Below, piece after piece: positions 1-11,392 of a stretch of DNA of 64,000 nucleotides. The translations under genes were made by a program, and so were the position numbers. Every line of letters starts with the position of its first letter. Position 1 is the first letter of the stretch. The notes under the pieces are model-generated. The model was given only the letters and a program-made list of their open reading frames with translations, made no database searches and was not told the DNA's origin. Origin of the DNA: Chitiniphilus shinanonensis DSM 23277 (lineage in GTDB: Bacteria > Pseudomonadota > Gammaproteobacteria > Burkholderiales > Chitinibacteraceae); the NCBI RefSeq assembly GCF_000374805.1, contig NZ_KB895347.1, positions 62,001-126,000 of the forward strand, written 5' to 3'.

Positions 1-106
1 CCCCATCGCGCGCGCGCTGATCGGCAAGTACGCCGGCGACATCGCCGAAGTGGTGGCGCCGGGCGGCATCCGCGAATACGAAGTGCTGGACGTGCGTTAT
101 CTGTGA
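1..106 (+). CDS. greA: Transcription elongation factor GreA, C-terminal end (partial)
   Basis: Only the last 34 codons are present, in the frame that starts at base 2. The peptide ends [14 protein letters not shown], which matches the conserved tail of GreA, the factor that lets stalled RNA polymerase cleave its backtracked transcript. The coiled-coil N-terminal domain lies outside the window. The DUF4149 membrane gene follows about 50 bases on. The family call rests on this short tail and on the neighbourhood. Confidence 0.8.
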   Translation, partial: PIARALIGKYAGDIAEVVAPGGIREYEVLDVRYL

Positions 107-156
107 GGCCGGCAACGGCCCCGTTCCAACCCGACTGACCTTGCGTGGCGATTGAC

Positions 157-591
157 ATGGCCAACGGCTTCAAATCCATCTTCACGGTGCTCTGGATCGG
201 CGGATTGTGGGTGATCGGCGTGATGGTCGCCCCCATCCTGTTCAAGTCGCTGGACAACCGCGTGGCGGGGCAGGTGGCGGGGCAGCTGTTCCGCGCCATC
301 GGCTGGGTCGGCATCGTGGCCGGCATTTACCTGTTCGTGTACTGGCTGTGGGCCGAAGGGCTGCGTGCCTTCCAGGAGGCGAAGCTGTGGCTGGTGATCG
401 GCATGCTCGCCTGCACTCTGATCAACCAGTTCGCGGTGTTCCCGATCATCGCCGGCATCAAGCCCGGCATCTCGCAGGCGGCCACCGGCATGTTCGGCGG
501 CGGCCTGGAGCAATGGCACACCATCTCGGCGCTGATCTATCTGGTGCAGTCGGTGTTCGGGGTGATCTACGTCTGGCGCGACGCGCGCTGA
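157..591 (+). CDS. DUF4149 family integral membrane protein
   Basis: This is a small inner-membrane protein of about 144 residues with roughly four hydrophobic segments, near residues 7-25, 45-65, 73-93 and 120-138. It resembles the DUF4149 family, which often sits beside greA in betaproteobacteria. No function is established. The ATG at 157 is preferred over an in-frame GTG at 145 because the hydrophobic helix then starts in the usual place, but neither has a clear ribosome binding site. Confidence 0.75.
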   Translation: MANGFKSIFTVLWIGGLWVIGVMVAPILFKSLDNRVAGQVAGQLFRAIGWVGIVAGIYLFVYWLWAEGLRAFQEAKLWLVIGMLACTLINQFAVFPIIAGIKPGISQAATGMFGGGLEQWHTISALIYLVQSVFGVIYVWRDAR

Positions 592-665
592 GCGGCAAGC
601 CGGGCTCGGGTGTTCGTTGCGGAAGATGCAACCTCGTATTGGCGGGGCGCCCTGGGCGGGTACAA

Positions 666-692
666 GAAAAAAGGACGGCCTCGGCCGTCCTT
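666..692 (-). terminator. Rho-independent terminator after yhbY
   Basis: A perfect 10-bp stem (671-680 with 683-692) is followed on the minus strand by a T-rich run (the plus-strand A run at 667-672). It lies 24 bases beyond the yhbY stop and fits termination of that leftward gene. Confidence 0.8.
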
Positions 693-715
693 GTCGCGCG
701 GATCCGCAACCGGGA

Positions 716-1039
716 TCAGCCGTTCTTCTTCTTGGCCTTGGGCAGCGCGATGCGCGGCTTGTCCAGGCTGGACGGGCGATAGACGATCAGCAGCTTGCCC
801 AGGTGTTGCACCGGGGCGGCGCTCAACTCGTCGCAGATCTGTTGCAGGAACTGCTCGCGCTGTGCGCGGTCATCGCCCAGCACGCGGATCTTGATCAGTT
901 CGTGCGCGTCCAGGTTGATAGCGATTTCGCGGACCACCGCTTCGGTCAGGCCGTTGTTGCCGATCATGACCACGGGGTTCAGGCTGTGGGCCAGGCCGCG
1001 CAGGTATTGGCGCTCGACCGGGGACAGTTCGATTTTCAT
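716..1039 (-). CDS. yhbY: YhbY family RNA-binding protein (CRM domain)
   Basis: This 107-residue protein has a single CRM domain and is a pre-50S ribosome-associated RNA-binding protein in E. coli. It begins MKIELSPVERQYLRGLAHSL and carries the GNNGLT loop typical of CRM domains, then a Lys-rich tail. The ATG at 1039 gives the normal family length; the open frame continues upstream into the divergent rlmE promoter region but that part looks non-coding. It is divergent from rlmE and monocistronic, with its own terminator. Confidence 0.9.
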   Translation of the reverse strand: MKIELSPVERQYLRGLAHSLNPVVMIGNNGLTEAVVREIAINLDAHELIKIRVLGDDRAQREQFLQQICDELSAAPVQHLGKLLIVYRPSSLDKPRIALPKAKKKNG

Positions 1040-1174
1040 AAGGGTGCTTGGTTTTTCTAAAACCCGGATTTTACTTGAATTTACCGGCCCGGGCGGCGCG
1101 TTTTCCGTAGTGTTTTGAATTGTCTGTCTGCCCCCGATTGGGCCGGCATGATGTCGTGAAGAAAGGATAGGCCG

Positions 1175-1795
1175 ATGGCCCGCAGCAAATCGAGCAACGC
1201 CTGGTTGCAGGAGCACGTGAACGATCACTACGTGCACATGGCGCAGAAGGACGGCTACCGCGCGCGCGCCGCCTACAAGCTGCTGGAGATCAACGAGAAG
1301 GACCGGCTGATCCGTCCCGGCATGTGGGTCGCTGACCTCGGCGCGGCGCCCGGCAGCTGGTCGCAGGTGGCGGCCAGGCTAGTGGGCGACAAGGGCCGCG
1401 TGTTCGCGATGGACCTGCTGGAAATGCCGTTCATCCCCGGGGTGGAATTCATCCAGGGCGACTTCCGCGAGGACGAAGTACTGGCGCGCTATGCCGCACT
1501 GCTCGGCGAGCGCGAGGTGGACCTTGTGATTTGCGACATGGCCCCCAATATCACTGGCAATGCCGTGACCGATCAGGCCCGCAGCATCTACCTGTGCGAA
1601 CTCGCCCTCGCGTTCGCGCAGGAACACTTGAAACCCGGCGGCGATTTCCTGGTCAAGGTATTCCAGGGTTACGGCTACACCGAATTCATGGCCGCCATGC
1701 GGGACACCTTTGCCCAGGTCGTCACCCGCAAACCCAAGGCATCGCGCGACCGCAGTGCCGAGATGTACTTGTTGGGAAAGCAGAAAAAGGGCTGA
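1175..1795 (+). CDS. rlmE: 23S rRNA (uridine 2'-O) methyltransferase RlmE (FtsJ/RrmJ)
   Basis: RlmE methylates the 2'-O of U2552 in the A loop of 23S rRNA using S-adenosylmethionine. The 206-residue product has the SAM loop [10 protein letters not shown] and all members of the K-D-K-E catalytic tetrad: K in AYKLLE, D in VICDMAPN, K in FLVKVFQG and E in SAEMYLL. The ATG at 1175 has an AAGGA motif upstream. It is followed after about 95 bases by ftsH, the classical rlmE-ftsH pairing. Confidence 0.95.
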   Translation: MARSKSSNAWLQEHVNDHYVHMAQKDGYRARAAYKLLEINEKDRLIRPGMWVADLGAAPGSWSQVAARLVGDKGRVFAMDLLEMPFIPGVEFIQGDFREDEVLARYAALLGEREVDLVICDMAPNITGNAVTDQARSIYLCELALAFAQEHLKPGGDFLVKVFQGYGYTEFMAAMRDTFAQVVTRKPKASRDRSAEMYLLGKQKKG

Positions 1796-1890
1796 GGGGA
1801 TTGCTGTCGATCATCTTTCGCATTCGCGTCCAAAGGTCGATTCGCCCTAGAATGCACATCGTGATTTCGCGCTCGCGCAAGGAGTAAGCC

Positions 1891-3801
<1,911 letters not shown>

Positions 3802-3818
3802 TCGGTGGCCTGACCCCC

Positions 3819-3850
3819 AAGGCGGCCCTCGGGCCGCCTTTGCTTTTTCG
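3819..3850 (+). terminator. Terminator between ftsH and folP
   Basis: A 10-bp GC-rich stem (3819-3828 with 3831-3840) is followed by a T-rich stretch (TTTGCTTTTT). It lies 18 bases after the ftsH stop, so folP may depend on read-through or on a weak promoter of its own. Confidence 0.75.
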
Positions 3851-3860
3851 AGACCAATCC

Positions 3861-4685
3861 ATGCAAACCCTGCAATGCGGCCGCTTTGCGCTGCCGCTGT
3901 CCCGGCCGCTGGTCATGGGCATCATCAACGTCACCCCCGATTCGTTTTCCGATGGCGGGCGCTACGATTCGGTGGCGCGCGCCGTGGCCCACGCCGAGCG
4001 GCTGGTGGCCGACGGCGCGGACCTGCTCGACATCGGCGGCGAATCCACCCGGCCGGGCGCGGCGCTGGTGACCGAGGACGAGGAAACCCGGCGCGTGGTG
4101 CCGGTGCTGGCCGCGCTGCAATCGCTGAACGTGCCGTTGTCGGTGGATACCCGCCGCCCCGCGGTGATGCGTGCCGCGCTGGAGGTCGGCATCGATCTGA
4201 TCAACGACGTATCGGCGCTGGAAGGGGAGGGCGCGCTGCCGCTGGTGGCCGCCTCGCCGGCGGCGGTATGCCTGATGCACAAGCAGGGCGAGCCGCAGAC
4301 CATGCAGAGCGAGCCGCACTACGACGACGTGGTCGCCGAGGTGAGCGCCTACCTGGCGGCGCGGCGCGACGCGGCGCTGGCATGCGGCATCGCGCGCGAA
4401 CGCATCGTGCTCGATCCCGGCTTCGGCTTCGGCAAGCTGCTGGAACACAATGCCGCGCTGTTCCGCGCGCTGCCCGACATCATCGCGCAACTCGGCTGCG
4501 CGATGCTGGTCGGCGTCTCGCGCAAGACCATGCTGGGCCAGATCACCGGCCGTCAGGTCGACGAACGCCTGGCCGCCAGCCTTGGCGCCGCCCTGGTGGC
4601 GGCCCAGGCGGGGGCCCACATCGTGCGGGTGCACGATGTTCGGGAAACAGTGGATGCATTCAAGGTGTGGGCCACCTTAAAATAG
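3861..4685 (+). CDS. folP: Dihydropteroate synthase
   Basis: FolP condenses p-aminobenzoate with dihydropterin pyrophosphate in folate synthesis and is the sulfonamide target. The 274-residue TIM-barrel protein carries the signature NVTPDSFSDGG, the loop GGESTRPGA, and DPGFGFGK. The ATG at 3861 gives a normal N terminus (MQTLQCGRFALPLSRPLVMG). It lies directly upstream of glmM, the usual ftsH-folP-glmM order of proteobacteria. Confidence 0.96.
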   Translation: MQTLQCGRFALPLSRPLVMGIINVTPDSFSDGGRYDSVARAVAHAERLVADGADLLDIGGESTRPGAALVTEDEETRRVVPVLAALQSLNVPLSVDTRRPAVMRAALEVGIDLINDVSALEGEGALPLVAASPAAVCLMHKQGEPQTMQSEPHYDDVVAEVSAYLAARRDAALACGIARERIVLDPGFGFGKLLEHNAALFRALPDIIAQLGCAMLVGVSRKTMLGQITGRQVDERLAASLGAALVAAQAGAHIVRVHDVRETVDAFKVWATLK

Positions 4686-4727
4686 TCGCCAACCTTTCAT
4701 TTACTTTGCATAGGAGTGGCGGGATTC

Positions 4728-6092
4728 ATGACTCGCAAGTATTTCGGCACTGATGGTGTCCGTGGCCTGGTCGGCGAACACCCGATCACCCCTGACTTTG
4801 CCATGAAGCTGGGCTACGCCGCCGGGCGCGTGCTGGCCGCCTCGGAAAAGCGCCAGCGCGGTGAGCACGCCGCGGTGCTGATCGGCAAGGACACCCGCGT
4901 CTCCGGCTACATGCTGGAGGCCGCGCTGCAAGCCGGCCTGAACGCCGCCGGCGTCGATGTGCACCTCACCGGCCCGTTGCCCACGCCGGGCGTGGCCCAC
5001 CTGACGCGGGCTTTGCGCCTCTCCGCCGGGGTGGTGATCTCCGCTTCGCACAATCCCTACTACGACAATGGCATCAAGTTCTTCGGCGCCGGCGGCAAGA
5101 AGTTGCAGGACGAAGTGGAGCTGGCCATCGAGGACGCCATCGACGATCCGCAACCGTGCGTGTCGTCCAAGCAGCTGGGCAAGTCGTGGCGCGTCAACGA
5201 TGCCGACGGCCGCTACACCGAGTTCTGCAAATCCACCTTTCCCAACGAGCTGGACCTGCGCGGCCTGAAGCTGGTCATCGACTGCGCCCACGGCGCGACC
5301 TACCACGTGGCGCCGCAGGTGTTCCACGAGCTGGGCGCGGACATCATCACCATCGGCAATCAGCCGAATGGCTTCAACATCAACGAGGAATGCGGCGCCA
5401 CCCATGTCGAGCTGCTGCGCAAGACCGTACTGGCGCAGGGCGCCGACTATGGCATCGCGCTGGATGGCGACGGCGACCGGCTGATCATGGTCGATGGCGA
5501 CGGCACGGTGATCGACGGCGATCTGTTGATCTATGTGCTGGCGCAGTATCGCCAGGCGCGCGGCACGCTGGTCGGCGGTGGCGTGGTCGGCACCTTGATG
5601 ACCAATCTGGGCGTCGAGAACGGCCTGAAGGCCCAGGGCATCGCCTTCGAACGCGCCAAGGTGGGCGACCGCTATGTGCTGGAGCGCTTGCAAGCGCGTG
5701 GCTGGATGCTGGGTGGCGAGGGTTCGGGCCACATCCTCAGCCTGGATCGCCATACCACCGGTGACGGCATCGTCTCTGCGTTGCAGGTGCTGGAGGCGAT
5801 CATCGAGCAGGGCAAGACGCTGTCGGCGTTGACCCAGTCGCTGGTACTGTCCACCCAGGTGCTGAAGAACGTGCGCATCGCCAAGGGCTTCGACGCGATG
5901 GCGTCGGCGGCGATCAAGGAGTCGGTACAGCAGGCTGAAACCGCGATGGGTTCGTCCGGGCGGGTGTTGTTGCGTGCTTCGGGCACCGAACCGGTGATCC
6001 GGGTGATGGTCGAGCACGTCGATCGCGGCGTGGCCGACGATTGGGCGCAGCGCATCGCCAGCGTGGTGACCAGCGAGGCGGATACCGAATAG
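4728..6092 (+). CDS. glmM: Phosphoglucosamine mutase
   Basis: GlmM converts glucosamine-6-phosphate to glucosamine-1-phosphate for UDP-GlcNAc, peptidoglycan and LPS synthesis. The 454-residue protein has the active-site serine loop [11 protein letters not shown], the Mg-binding DGDGDR, and the phosphate-binding tail ASGTEP. The ATG at 4728, with TAGGAG at 4711-4716, gives the classical start [13 protein letters not shown]; an in-frame GTG at 4716 is less likely. It ends before a convergent rhodanese gene. Confidence 0.97.
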   Translation: MTRKYFGTDGVRGLVGEHPITPDFAMKLGYAAGRVLAASEKRQRGEHAAVLIGKDTRVSGYMLEAALQAGLNAAGVDVHLTGPLPTPGVAHLTRALRLSAGVVISASHNPYYDNGIKFFGAGGKKLQDEVELAIEDAIDDPQPCVSSKQLGKSWRVNDADGRYTEFCKSTFPNELDLRGLKLVIDCAHGATYHVAPQVFHELGADIITIGNQPNGFNINEECGATHVELLRKTVLAQGADYGIALDGDGDRLIMVDGDGTVIDGDLLIYVLAQYRQARGTLVGGGVVGTLMTNLGVENGLKAQGIAFERAKVGDRYVLERLQARGWMLGGEGSGHILSLDRHTTGDGIVSALQVLEAIIEQGKTLSALTQSLVLSTQVLKNVRIAKGFDAMASAAIKESVQQAETAMGSSGRVLLRASGTEPVIRVMVEHVDRGVADDWAQRIASVVTSEADTE

Positions 6093-6114
6093 TCCACCGC
6101 TTGCCCGGGCAAAA

Positions 6115-6146
6115 CGAAACGCCACCGCATGCGGTGGCGTTGTCGT
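6115..6146. terminator. Bidirectional terminator between glmM and the rhodanese gene
   Basis: A 10-bp perfect stem (6119-6128 with 6131-6140) lies between two convergent genes. It is flanked by AAAACGAA on one side and TTGTCGTT on the other, so it could serve both strands. Confidence 0.65.
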
Positions 6147-6153
6147 TGGTGGC

Positions 6154-6555
6154 TCAGCCGGCGCAGCCGCAGTCGGCGTTGTCCAGCCCGCAACTTGCTG
6201 CGTCGCCGGCGGTGGCGTAGCCGTCGCGCTTCCACCAGTCGAGGCCGCCGATCAGTTCCTTCACCTTGAAGCCGAGTTGCGCCAGCCTGTAGGCGCCCTT
6301 GGTCGAGGCGTTGCAGCCGATGCCATCGCAATAGCTGACATAGAGCGCCTCGCGGTCCAGCGCGCCGGTGGTGGCCGTATCCATGGTGCGGTGGGGCAGG
6401 TTGACGGCGCCGGGGATGTGCTCCTGCGCGTAGGCGCTGGGCGAGCGGGCATCGATGACCACGATGCGCTCGCCGGCGCGGAGCGCCTCGGACAGATCCC
6501 AGGCGTCGATTTCGTAGGCGAGCTTGTCGGCGTAGTGCTGGAGTTGGGCGTTCAT
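6154..6555 (-). CDS. Rhodanese-like domain protein
   Basis: This is a single-domain rhodanese of 133 residues. The entry motif VIDARSPSAYAQEHIPGAVN and the active-site loop YCDGIGCNAST (Cys at about residue 74) are clear, so sulfurtransferase activity is plausible. The tail ends in a small Cys cluster (CGLDNADCGC) that is not part of the usual domain and could bind a metal. The substrate is unknown. It stands alone between glmM and the pst block. Confidence 0.85.
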   Translation of the reverse strand: MNAQLQHYADKLAYEIDAWDLSEALRAGERIVVIDARSPSAYAQEHIPGAVNLPHRTMDTATTGALDREALYVSYCDGIGCNASTKGAYRLAQLGFKVKELIGGLDWWKRDGYATAGDAASCGLDNADCGCAG

Positions 6556-6688
6556 GGTGCGCTTGCGAGTGGTTGTCGAGCGCTCAATGTAAAGCCGGGG
6601 TGGCGGCGGCAGGCAGACACAGATTTCGTGCGAAGGGCCAGGACAGTTGGATGGCCGATAGGGAAACGGCCCCGCAGGGCCGTGTGTA

Positions 6689-6925
6689 TCAGTGTCGATT
6701 CAGCCAGCCGACCACTTCGGCGCTGGTCGGCACCCGCCCGCAGCTGACGATGTACCCGTCCACTTCGATTTCCGGCGGCGCCGTCACGTGGGCGGCGCGG
6801 ATGTGCGCGGCGTCGTGCACCATTTCCAGCTCGACCTGGGCACCCATGGCGCTCAAGGTTTGCCGCAGGACGACTTCGGCGCGATGGCAGACCTTGGTGT
6901 TGGGTCCGTAGAGCGTGACTTTCAT
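6689..6925 (-). CDS. Small thioredoxin-like protein
   Basis: The 78-residue protein has a compact thioredoxin/glutaredoxin-like pattern: beta strand MKVTLYGPNT, helix beginning at VCHRAEVVL, the cis-Pro segment TAPPEIEVDG, and the closing SCGRVPTSAEVVGWL typical of small 'redox-active disulfide' proteins. The active-site position has only one cysteine (C13 in NTKVCHR) instead of CxxC; another Cys lies near the C terminus. A good ribosome site (GGAGGG) precedes the ATG at 6925. It follows pstB but a hairpin separates them. Confidence 0.7.
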   Translation of the reverse strand: MKVTLYGPNTKVCHRAEVVLRQTLSAMGAQVELEMVHDAAHIRAAHVTAPPEIEVDGYIVSCGRVPTSAEVVGWLNRH

Positions 6926-7031
6926 GCTGCCCTCCTCGGTGCGTATCGCATTGTTCACCATACGCCCGGCCGGGAGATGCCGCACCTTCCGCCGACGACC
7001 GAACGGGGTCGGGACACCAGGTTCGGGTTTT

Positions 7032-7069
7032 GCAAACGGACAGGGCACCGCCGTGGCGATGCCCTGTCC
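7032..7069 (-). terminator. Hairpin after pstB, probable terminator
   Basis: A 9-bp stem (7038-7046 with 7061-7069) lies 18 bases beyond the pstB stop on the minus strand. The following minus-strand bases (GTTTGCAAAACC) are only moderately T-rich, so termination may be partial. Confidence 0.55.
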
Positions 7070-7086
7070 GGATGCGGCGGCTCGGC

Positions 7087-7857
7087 TCAGCCGAACTTGC
7101 CGGTGATGTAGTCTTCGGTGGCCTTCTTCTTCGGCGTGGTGAAGATGCTGTCGGTGGGGCCGACCTCGATCAGCTCGCCCAGGTACATGTAGGCGGTGTA
7201 GTCGGACACGCGCGCCGCCTGCTGCATGTTGTGGGTGACGATGGCGATGGTGTAGTCCTGCTTCAGCTCGTGCACCAGTTCCTCGATGTGCGCGGTGGAG
7301 ATCGGGTCCAGCGCCGAGGTCGGCTCGTCCAGCAGCAGCACTTCCGGCTTGACCGACACCGCGCGCGCGATGCACAGGCGTTGTTGCTGGCCGCCGGACA
7401 GGCCCAGGCCCGACTGCTTGAGCTTGTCCTTCACCTCGCCCCACAGCGCTGCCTTCTGCAACGCCCATTCCACCCGGTCGTCCATGTCGGACTTGTTGAG
7501 GTTTTCGTAGAGCTTCACGCCGAAGGCGATGTTGTCGTAGATCGACATCGGGAACGGCGTCGGCTTCTGGAACACCATGCCCACCTTGGCGCGCAGCATG
7601 TTCAGGTCCACGCCGGAATCGAGGATGTTGCGGCCGTTCATGTTGATCTCGCCCTCGGCGCGCAGCTTGGGATAGAGGTCGTACATGCGGTTGAAGGTGC
7701 GCAGCAGGGTGGACTTGCCGCAACCGGACGGGCCGATGAAGGCGGTGACCTTGCCCTCGTCGATGTCCAGGTTGATCTGCTTGAGCGCGTGGAAATTGCC
7801 GTAGTAGAAGTTCAGGTTGCGAACGGCGATCTTCGGCTGCTTGTTTTCTGCGGTCAT
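7087..7857 (-). CDS. pstB: Phosphate ABC transporter ATP-binding protein PstB
   Basis: PstB is the ATPase that drives high-affinity phosphate import by PstSCAB. The 256-residue protein shows Walker [10 protein letters not shown], the ABC signature [14 protein letters not shown], and Walker [13 protein letters not shown]. It is the last pst gene, about 30 bases after pstA. No phoU follows, which differs from the common pstSCAB-phoU arrangement. Confidence 0.97.
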   Translation of the reverse strand: MTAENKQPKIAVRNLNFYYGNFHALKQINLDIDEGKVTAFIGPSGCGKSTLLRTFNRMYDLYPKLRAEGEINMNGRNILDSGVDLNMLRAKVGMVFQKPTPFPMSIYDNIAFGVKLYENLNKSDMDDRVEWALQKAALWGEVKDKLKQSGLGLSGGQQQRLCIARAVSVKPEVLLLDEPTSALDPISTAHIEELVHELKQDYTIAIVTHNMQQAARVSDYTAYMYLGELIEVGPTDSIFTTPKKKATEDYITGKFG

Positions 7858-7888
7858 TGCTGGGTCTCGGTAGCGGGTTCGGGGCCGA

Positions 7889-8725
7889 TCAGTTCTGCGA
7901 CGGGTTGCGCACCAGGGTGCGCGCCAGGATGTTGATGCCGAGGACGAAGACGCCGATCAGCAGCGAGCCGGCCCAGGCCAGCGCGTGCCAGTCTTCGTAC
8001 GGGCTCATCGCGTATTGGAAGATCACCACCGGCAGGTTGGCCATCGGCTGGTTCATGTTGGAGAAGAACTGGTTGTTCAGCGAGGTGAACAGCAGTGGTG
8101 CGGTTTCGCCGGAAATGCGCGCCACCGCCAGCAGCACGCCGGTGACGACGCCGGCCTTGGCCGCGCGCAGCGACACCAGCAGCACCATCTTCCATTGCGG
8201 CGCGCCCAGCGCGTAGGCCGCTTCGCGCATCGCGTTGGGCACCAGGCGCAGCATGTTCTCGGTGGTGCGCACCACCACCGGGATCACCAGCAGCGACAGC
8301 GCGAACGCGCCGGCCCAGCCGGAGAAGTGTCCCACCTGGCGCACGTACACCTCGTAGATGAACAGGCCGATCACGATCGATGGCGCGGACAGCAGGATGT
8401 CGTTGATGAAGCGGGTGGTGGGCGCCAGCCAGCCGCGATGGCCGAATTCGGCCAGGTAGGTGCCGGCCAGGATGCCGATCGGCGTGCCGATCAGCGTGCC
8501 CATCCCGGCCATCGCCAGGCTGCCGACGATGGCGTTGGACAAGCCGCCATGGCTGCCCGGCGCGGGCGTTTCCAGGTACAGCAGCGCGGGGGTGAGGCCG
8601 CCCAGGCCGTTCTTCAGCAGGGTGTAGAGAATCCACAGCAGCCAGAACAGGCCGAAGGCCATCGCCAGCAGCGACAGGGCCAGGCTGATGTAGTTGACTA
8701 AGCGACGACGGAAATAAAGGTTCAT
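7889..8725 (-). CDS. pstA: Phosphate ABC transporter permease PstA
   Basis: PstA is one of the two membrane channel subunits. The 278-residue protein has about six membrane helices and the permease EAA-type loop ([14 protein letters not shown]) that docks on PstB. The start ATG at 8725 lies only 8 bases from the end of an inserted 265-bp repeat element, so any native leader and coupling to pstC has been replaced. Confidence 0.96.
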   Translation of the reverse strand: MNLYFRRRLVNYISLALSLLAMAFGLFWLLWILYTLLKNGLGGLTPALLYLETPAPGSHGGLSNAIVGSLAMAGMGTLIGTPIGILAGTYLAEFGHRGWLAPTTRFINDILLSAPSIVIGLFIYEVYVRQVGHFSGWAGAFALSLLVIPVVVRTTENMLRLVPNAMREAAYALGAPQWKMVLLVSLRAAKAGVVTGVLLAVARISGETAPLLFTSLNNQFFSNMNQPMANLPVVIFQYAMSPYEDWHALAWAGSLLIGVFVLGINILARTLVRNPSQN

Positions 8726-8732
8726 GGTCTGA

Positions 8733-8997
8733 GAGCCTGTTCAAGATCTTTTCGCGACAGCGTTCGGGGCAGTGCCGGTGTGCAGCAAGGCGCAGGACGC
8801 GCGGCGGTATGGATACCGTGAGCGGCGTGCAACGCCGTCGCGTGCCGGCAATGCCCCGAACCCCTCGGGCCGGGCCGGAAAAAGGTCATCCACTGCGTTG
8901 TACTCCTTGGAAATAACCGGTTATTACCTGCGTCGCACGCCTTGCGCCTGACCTTTTTCCGGCCTGGCGCTGCCGTGAAAAGATCTTGAACAGGCTC
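8733..8997. mobile_element. MITE-like element between pstC and pstA
   Basis: A 265-bp non-coding insert is bounded by about 29-bp terminal inverted repeats (8733-8761 and 8969-8997; the first 21 bases match exactly, starting GAGCCTGTTCAAGATC) and by a direct TGA on each side (8730-8732 and 8998-9000). Inside are two further inverted pairs, near 8761-8777 with 8842-8858 and near 8874-8889 with 8950-8965, so the RNA would fold into several hairpins. The TNA-type target duplication and GAG ends resemble the IS1031 group of the IS5 family, which is an inference. No transposase is present. Confidence 0.75.
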
Positions 8998-9007
8998 TGA
9001 GCTCCGT

Positions 9008-9964
9008 TCAGGAATTGGCGCCTTCGTTGCGCTGCAACCTGAGCAGCAACAGCTTGGAGAGCGAGAGCACGATGAAGGTGATGACGAATAGCAGCAGGCC
9101 CAGCTCGATCAGCGCGCCGGTGTGCAGCTCGCCGGTGGCTTCGGTGAATTCGTTGGCCAGCGTGGCGGCGATCGAGGTGGCCGGGTCGAACAGCGACTCG
9201 ATCGAACGCTGCGCATTGCCGATGACGAAGGTGACCGCCATCGTTTCGCCCAGCGCGCGGCCCAGACCCAGCATCACGCCGCCGATCACGCCGTTCTTGG
9301 TGTACGGCAGCACCACGTTCCACACCACCTCCCAGGTGGTGCAGCCCAGGCCGTAGGCCGATTCCTTGAGCATGGCCGGTACCACCTCGAACACGTCGCG
9401 CATCACCGAGGCGATGAAGGGAATCACCATGATCGACAGGATCAGGCCGGCGGTGAACATGCCGATGCCCATCGGCGGGCCCTGGAACAGCGGGCCCAGC
9501 AGCGGGATGCCCTCGGTCCAGCCGGAGAGCTTGGGCTGGATGTTGTCGGCGAACCAGGGAGCGAAGATGAACAGGCCCCACATGCCATAGATGATCGACG
9601 GCACGCCGGCCAGCAGCTCGATCGCCATGCCCAGCGGGCGGCGCAGCCATACCGGCGACAGTTCGGTCAGGAAGATGGCGATGCCGAAGCTGACCGGCAC
9701 GCCGATCAGCAACGCGATGAACGAGGAGAGCAGGGTGCCGACGATGGAGTTCAGGCCGCCGAACTGCTCGGTCACCGGGTTCCATTCCCCGTTGAGCAGG
9801 AAGTGGAAGCCGAATGCCTTGAGTGCCGGCATGGCGCCCCAGATCAGCGAGGCAATGATGCCGGCCAGCAGGACCAGCACCAGGAAAGCGAAAAAGCGGG
9901 TGGAACCGCGGAAGATCTGATCTTGGGTTTTCTGCGCGCTGAGGCGCTGTTCTTGCGATGTCAT
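9008..9964 (-). CDS. pstC: Phosphate ABC transporter permease PstC
   Basis: PstC pairs with PstA to form the phosphate channel. The 318-residue protein has about six membrane helices, an N-terminal cytoplasmic stretch, and the EAA-type loop around [15 protein letters not shown]. It is downstream of pstS on the same strand, and the MITE-like element begins 11 bases after its stop. Confidence 0.96.
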   Translation of the reverse strand: MTSQEQRLSAQKTQDQIFRGSTRFFAFLVLVLLAGIIASLIWGAMPALKAFGFHFLLNGEWNPVTEQFGGLNSIVGTLLSSFIALLIGVPVSFGIAIFLTELSPVWLRRPLGMAIELLAGVPSIIYGMWGLFIFAPWFADNIQPKLSGWTEGIPLLGPLFQGPPMGIGMFTAGLILSIMVIPFIASVMRDVFEVVPAMLKESAYGLGCTTWEVVWNVVLPYTKNGVIGGVMLGLGRALGETMAVTFVIGNAQRSIESLFDPATSIAATLANEFTEATGELHTGALIELGLLLFVITFIVLSLSKLLLLRLQRNEGANS

Positions 9965-10141
9965 TCATCGTCTCCGGATTCATCTCTGGGGGCCGGGCGG
10001 CCCGCAAGCGTGTGCGCGGCAGCATACACCGTGGCGGGCGTGCTGAGAGCCCATGGAGCCGGCCCGATCCGGCGCTTCCGGCCAGTGCGGCGCTGTCGCG
10101 TTCGCGTGGTCGGGCACGTGCCGATCATGGCGGTTCCTAGC

Positions 10142-10171
10142 GCAACAGGAGCCGCGTGGGCTCCTGTCGCA
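10142..10171. repeat. Inverted repeat between pstS and pstC
   Basis: A near-perfect 12-bp stem built on CAGGAGCC and GGCTCCTG lies in the 250-bp gap between pstS and pstC. There is no T run. A REP-like hairpin here could protect the pstS message and lower expression of the downstream permease genes, as seen in many binding-protein operons; that role is inferred. Confidence 0.55.
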
Positions 10172-10214
10172 AACCGCTGCCAACCGGGGTATCGGTCGGC
10201 CGCGGTCGATTGCC

Positions 10215-11255
10215 TTACTTCCAGACCGGGCTGTTGCCGGAATCGGTGATCTGCTTCCACGACGCGCGGATGGTGTCCTTCACGTTGGCGGGCATCGGCA
10301 CGTAGTCCATGTCCAGCGCGACCTTGTCGCCTTCCTTGTAGGCCCAGTCGAAGAACTTCAGCGCTTCGGTGGCCTGGGTCGGCTTGTCCTGCTTCTTGTG
10401 CATCAGGATGAAGGTGGCGCCGGTGATGGGCCAGGCATCCTTGCCGGCCTGATCGGTCAGCACCACGGCGAAGCCGGGGGTGGCGGCCCAGTCGGCGGAC
10501 GCGGCGGCGGCCTTGAACGAGGCGTCGTCCGGGTTCACGAAGGAGCCGGCCTTGTTCTGCAACTGGGTGTGGGTCATCTTGTTCTGCTTGGCGTAGGCGT
10601 ATTCGACATAGCCGATGCCGCCCTTGATGCGCTGCACGTACTGCGCCACGCCTTCGTTGCCCTTGCCGCCCACGCCGGTGGGCCATTGCACGGAGGCTTC
10701 GTTGCCGACCTTGCTCTTCCAGTCGGCGGAAACCTTCGACAGGTAGTTGGTGAAGATCCAGGTGGTGCCCGAGCCGTCGGCGCGGTGGACCACGGTGATG
10801 GCCTGGTCGGGCAGGGTCACGCCCGGGTTGGCCTTGGCCAGCGCCGGATCGTTCCACTTCTTGATCTTGCCCAGGAAGATGTCGGCCAGCAGCGTCGGGG
10901 TCAGCTTCAGGCTGCCCGGCTTGATGCCCTGGACATTGATGACCGGCACCACGCCGCCCATCACGGTCGGGAACTGGGTCAGGCCACCCTTATTCAGTTC
11001 CTCGGCGGTCAGCGGCTTGTCGGAAGCGCCGAAATCGACGGTCTTGGCCTGGATCTGCTTGATACCGCCACCGGAGCCGATCGACTGATAGTTGAGGCCG
11101 TTGCCGGTCTTGCCCTTGTATTGTTCAGCCCACTTCGCATACAGCGGGTAGGGGAAAGTCGCACCGGCGCCGGTGATGTCGGCGGCGTTAGCATGGGCGA
11201 CGGTCAGGCCGGCGGTCGTGCCGATGATCACGAGCAGATTGCGCGCGAACGTCAT
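10215..11255 (-). CDS. pstS: Phosphate-binding periplasmic protein PstS
   Basis: PstS captures phosphate in the periplasm for the PstCAB channel. The 346-residue protein begins with a signal peptide (MTFARNLLVIIGTTAGLTVA, cleavage near AHANA-AD), then the family start ITGAGATFPYPLYAKW and the phosphate-binding loop SIGSGGGI. The ATG at 11255 has GGAGAA upstream. It heads the leftward operon and diverges from tpiA. I found no convincing Pho box in the gap. Confidence 0.96.
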   Translation of the reverse strand: MTFARNLLVIIGTTAGLTVAHANAADITGAGATFPYPLYAKWAEQYKGKTGNGLNYQSIGSGGGIKQIQAKTVDFGASDKPLTAEELNKGGLTQFPTVMGGVVPVINVQGIKPGSLKLTPTLLADIFLGKIKKWNDPALAKANPGVTLPDQAITVVHRADGSGTTWIFTNYLSKVSADWKSKVGNEASVQWPTGVGGKGNEGVAQYVQRIKGGIGYVEYAYAKQNKMTHTQLQNKAGSFVNPDDASFKAAAASADWAATPGFAVVLTDQAGKDAWPITGATFILMHKKQDKPTQATEALKFFDWAYKEGDKVALDMDYVPMPANVKDTIRASWKQITDSGNSPVWK

Positions 11256-11392
11256 GGTCGGGTTCTCCAAGTATGAAAGGCGGTCGGTTGACACGCTGCG
11301 CATGCTATCGGCGGTGTGTTTCCGAAATATTACAAGTGCCCGGTTTTGCAACCGGGCTGAAATCTTCCGGCCGCCGGGCGGCGGGCCGCGGT

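Noticed and set aside
11256-11392. A Pho box upstream of pstS
   Set aside because: The only TGTCA-like pieces (near 11288-11300) do not have the 11-base repeat spacing of PhoB sites, so no regulatory site is claimed.
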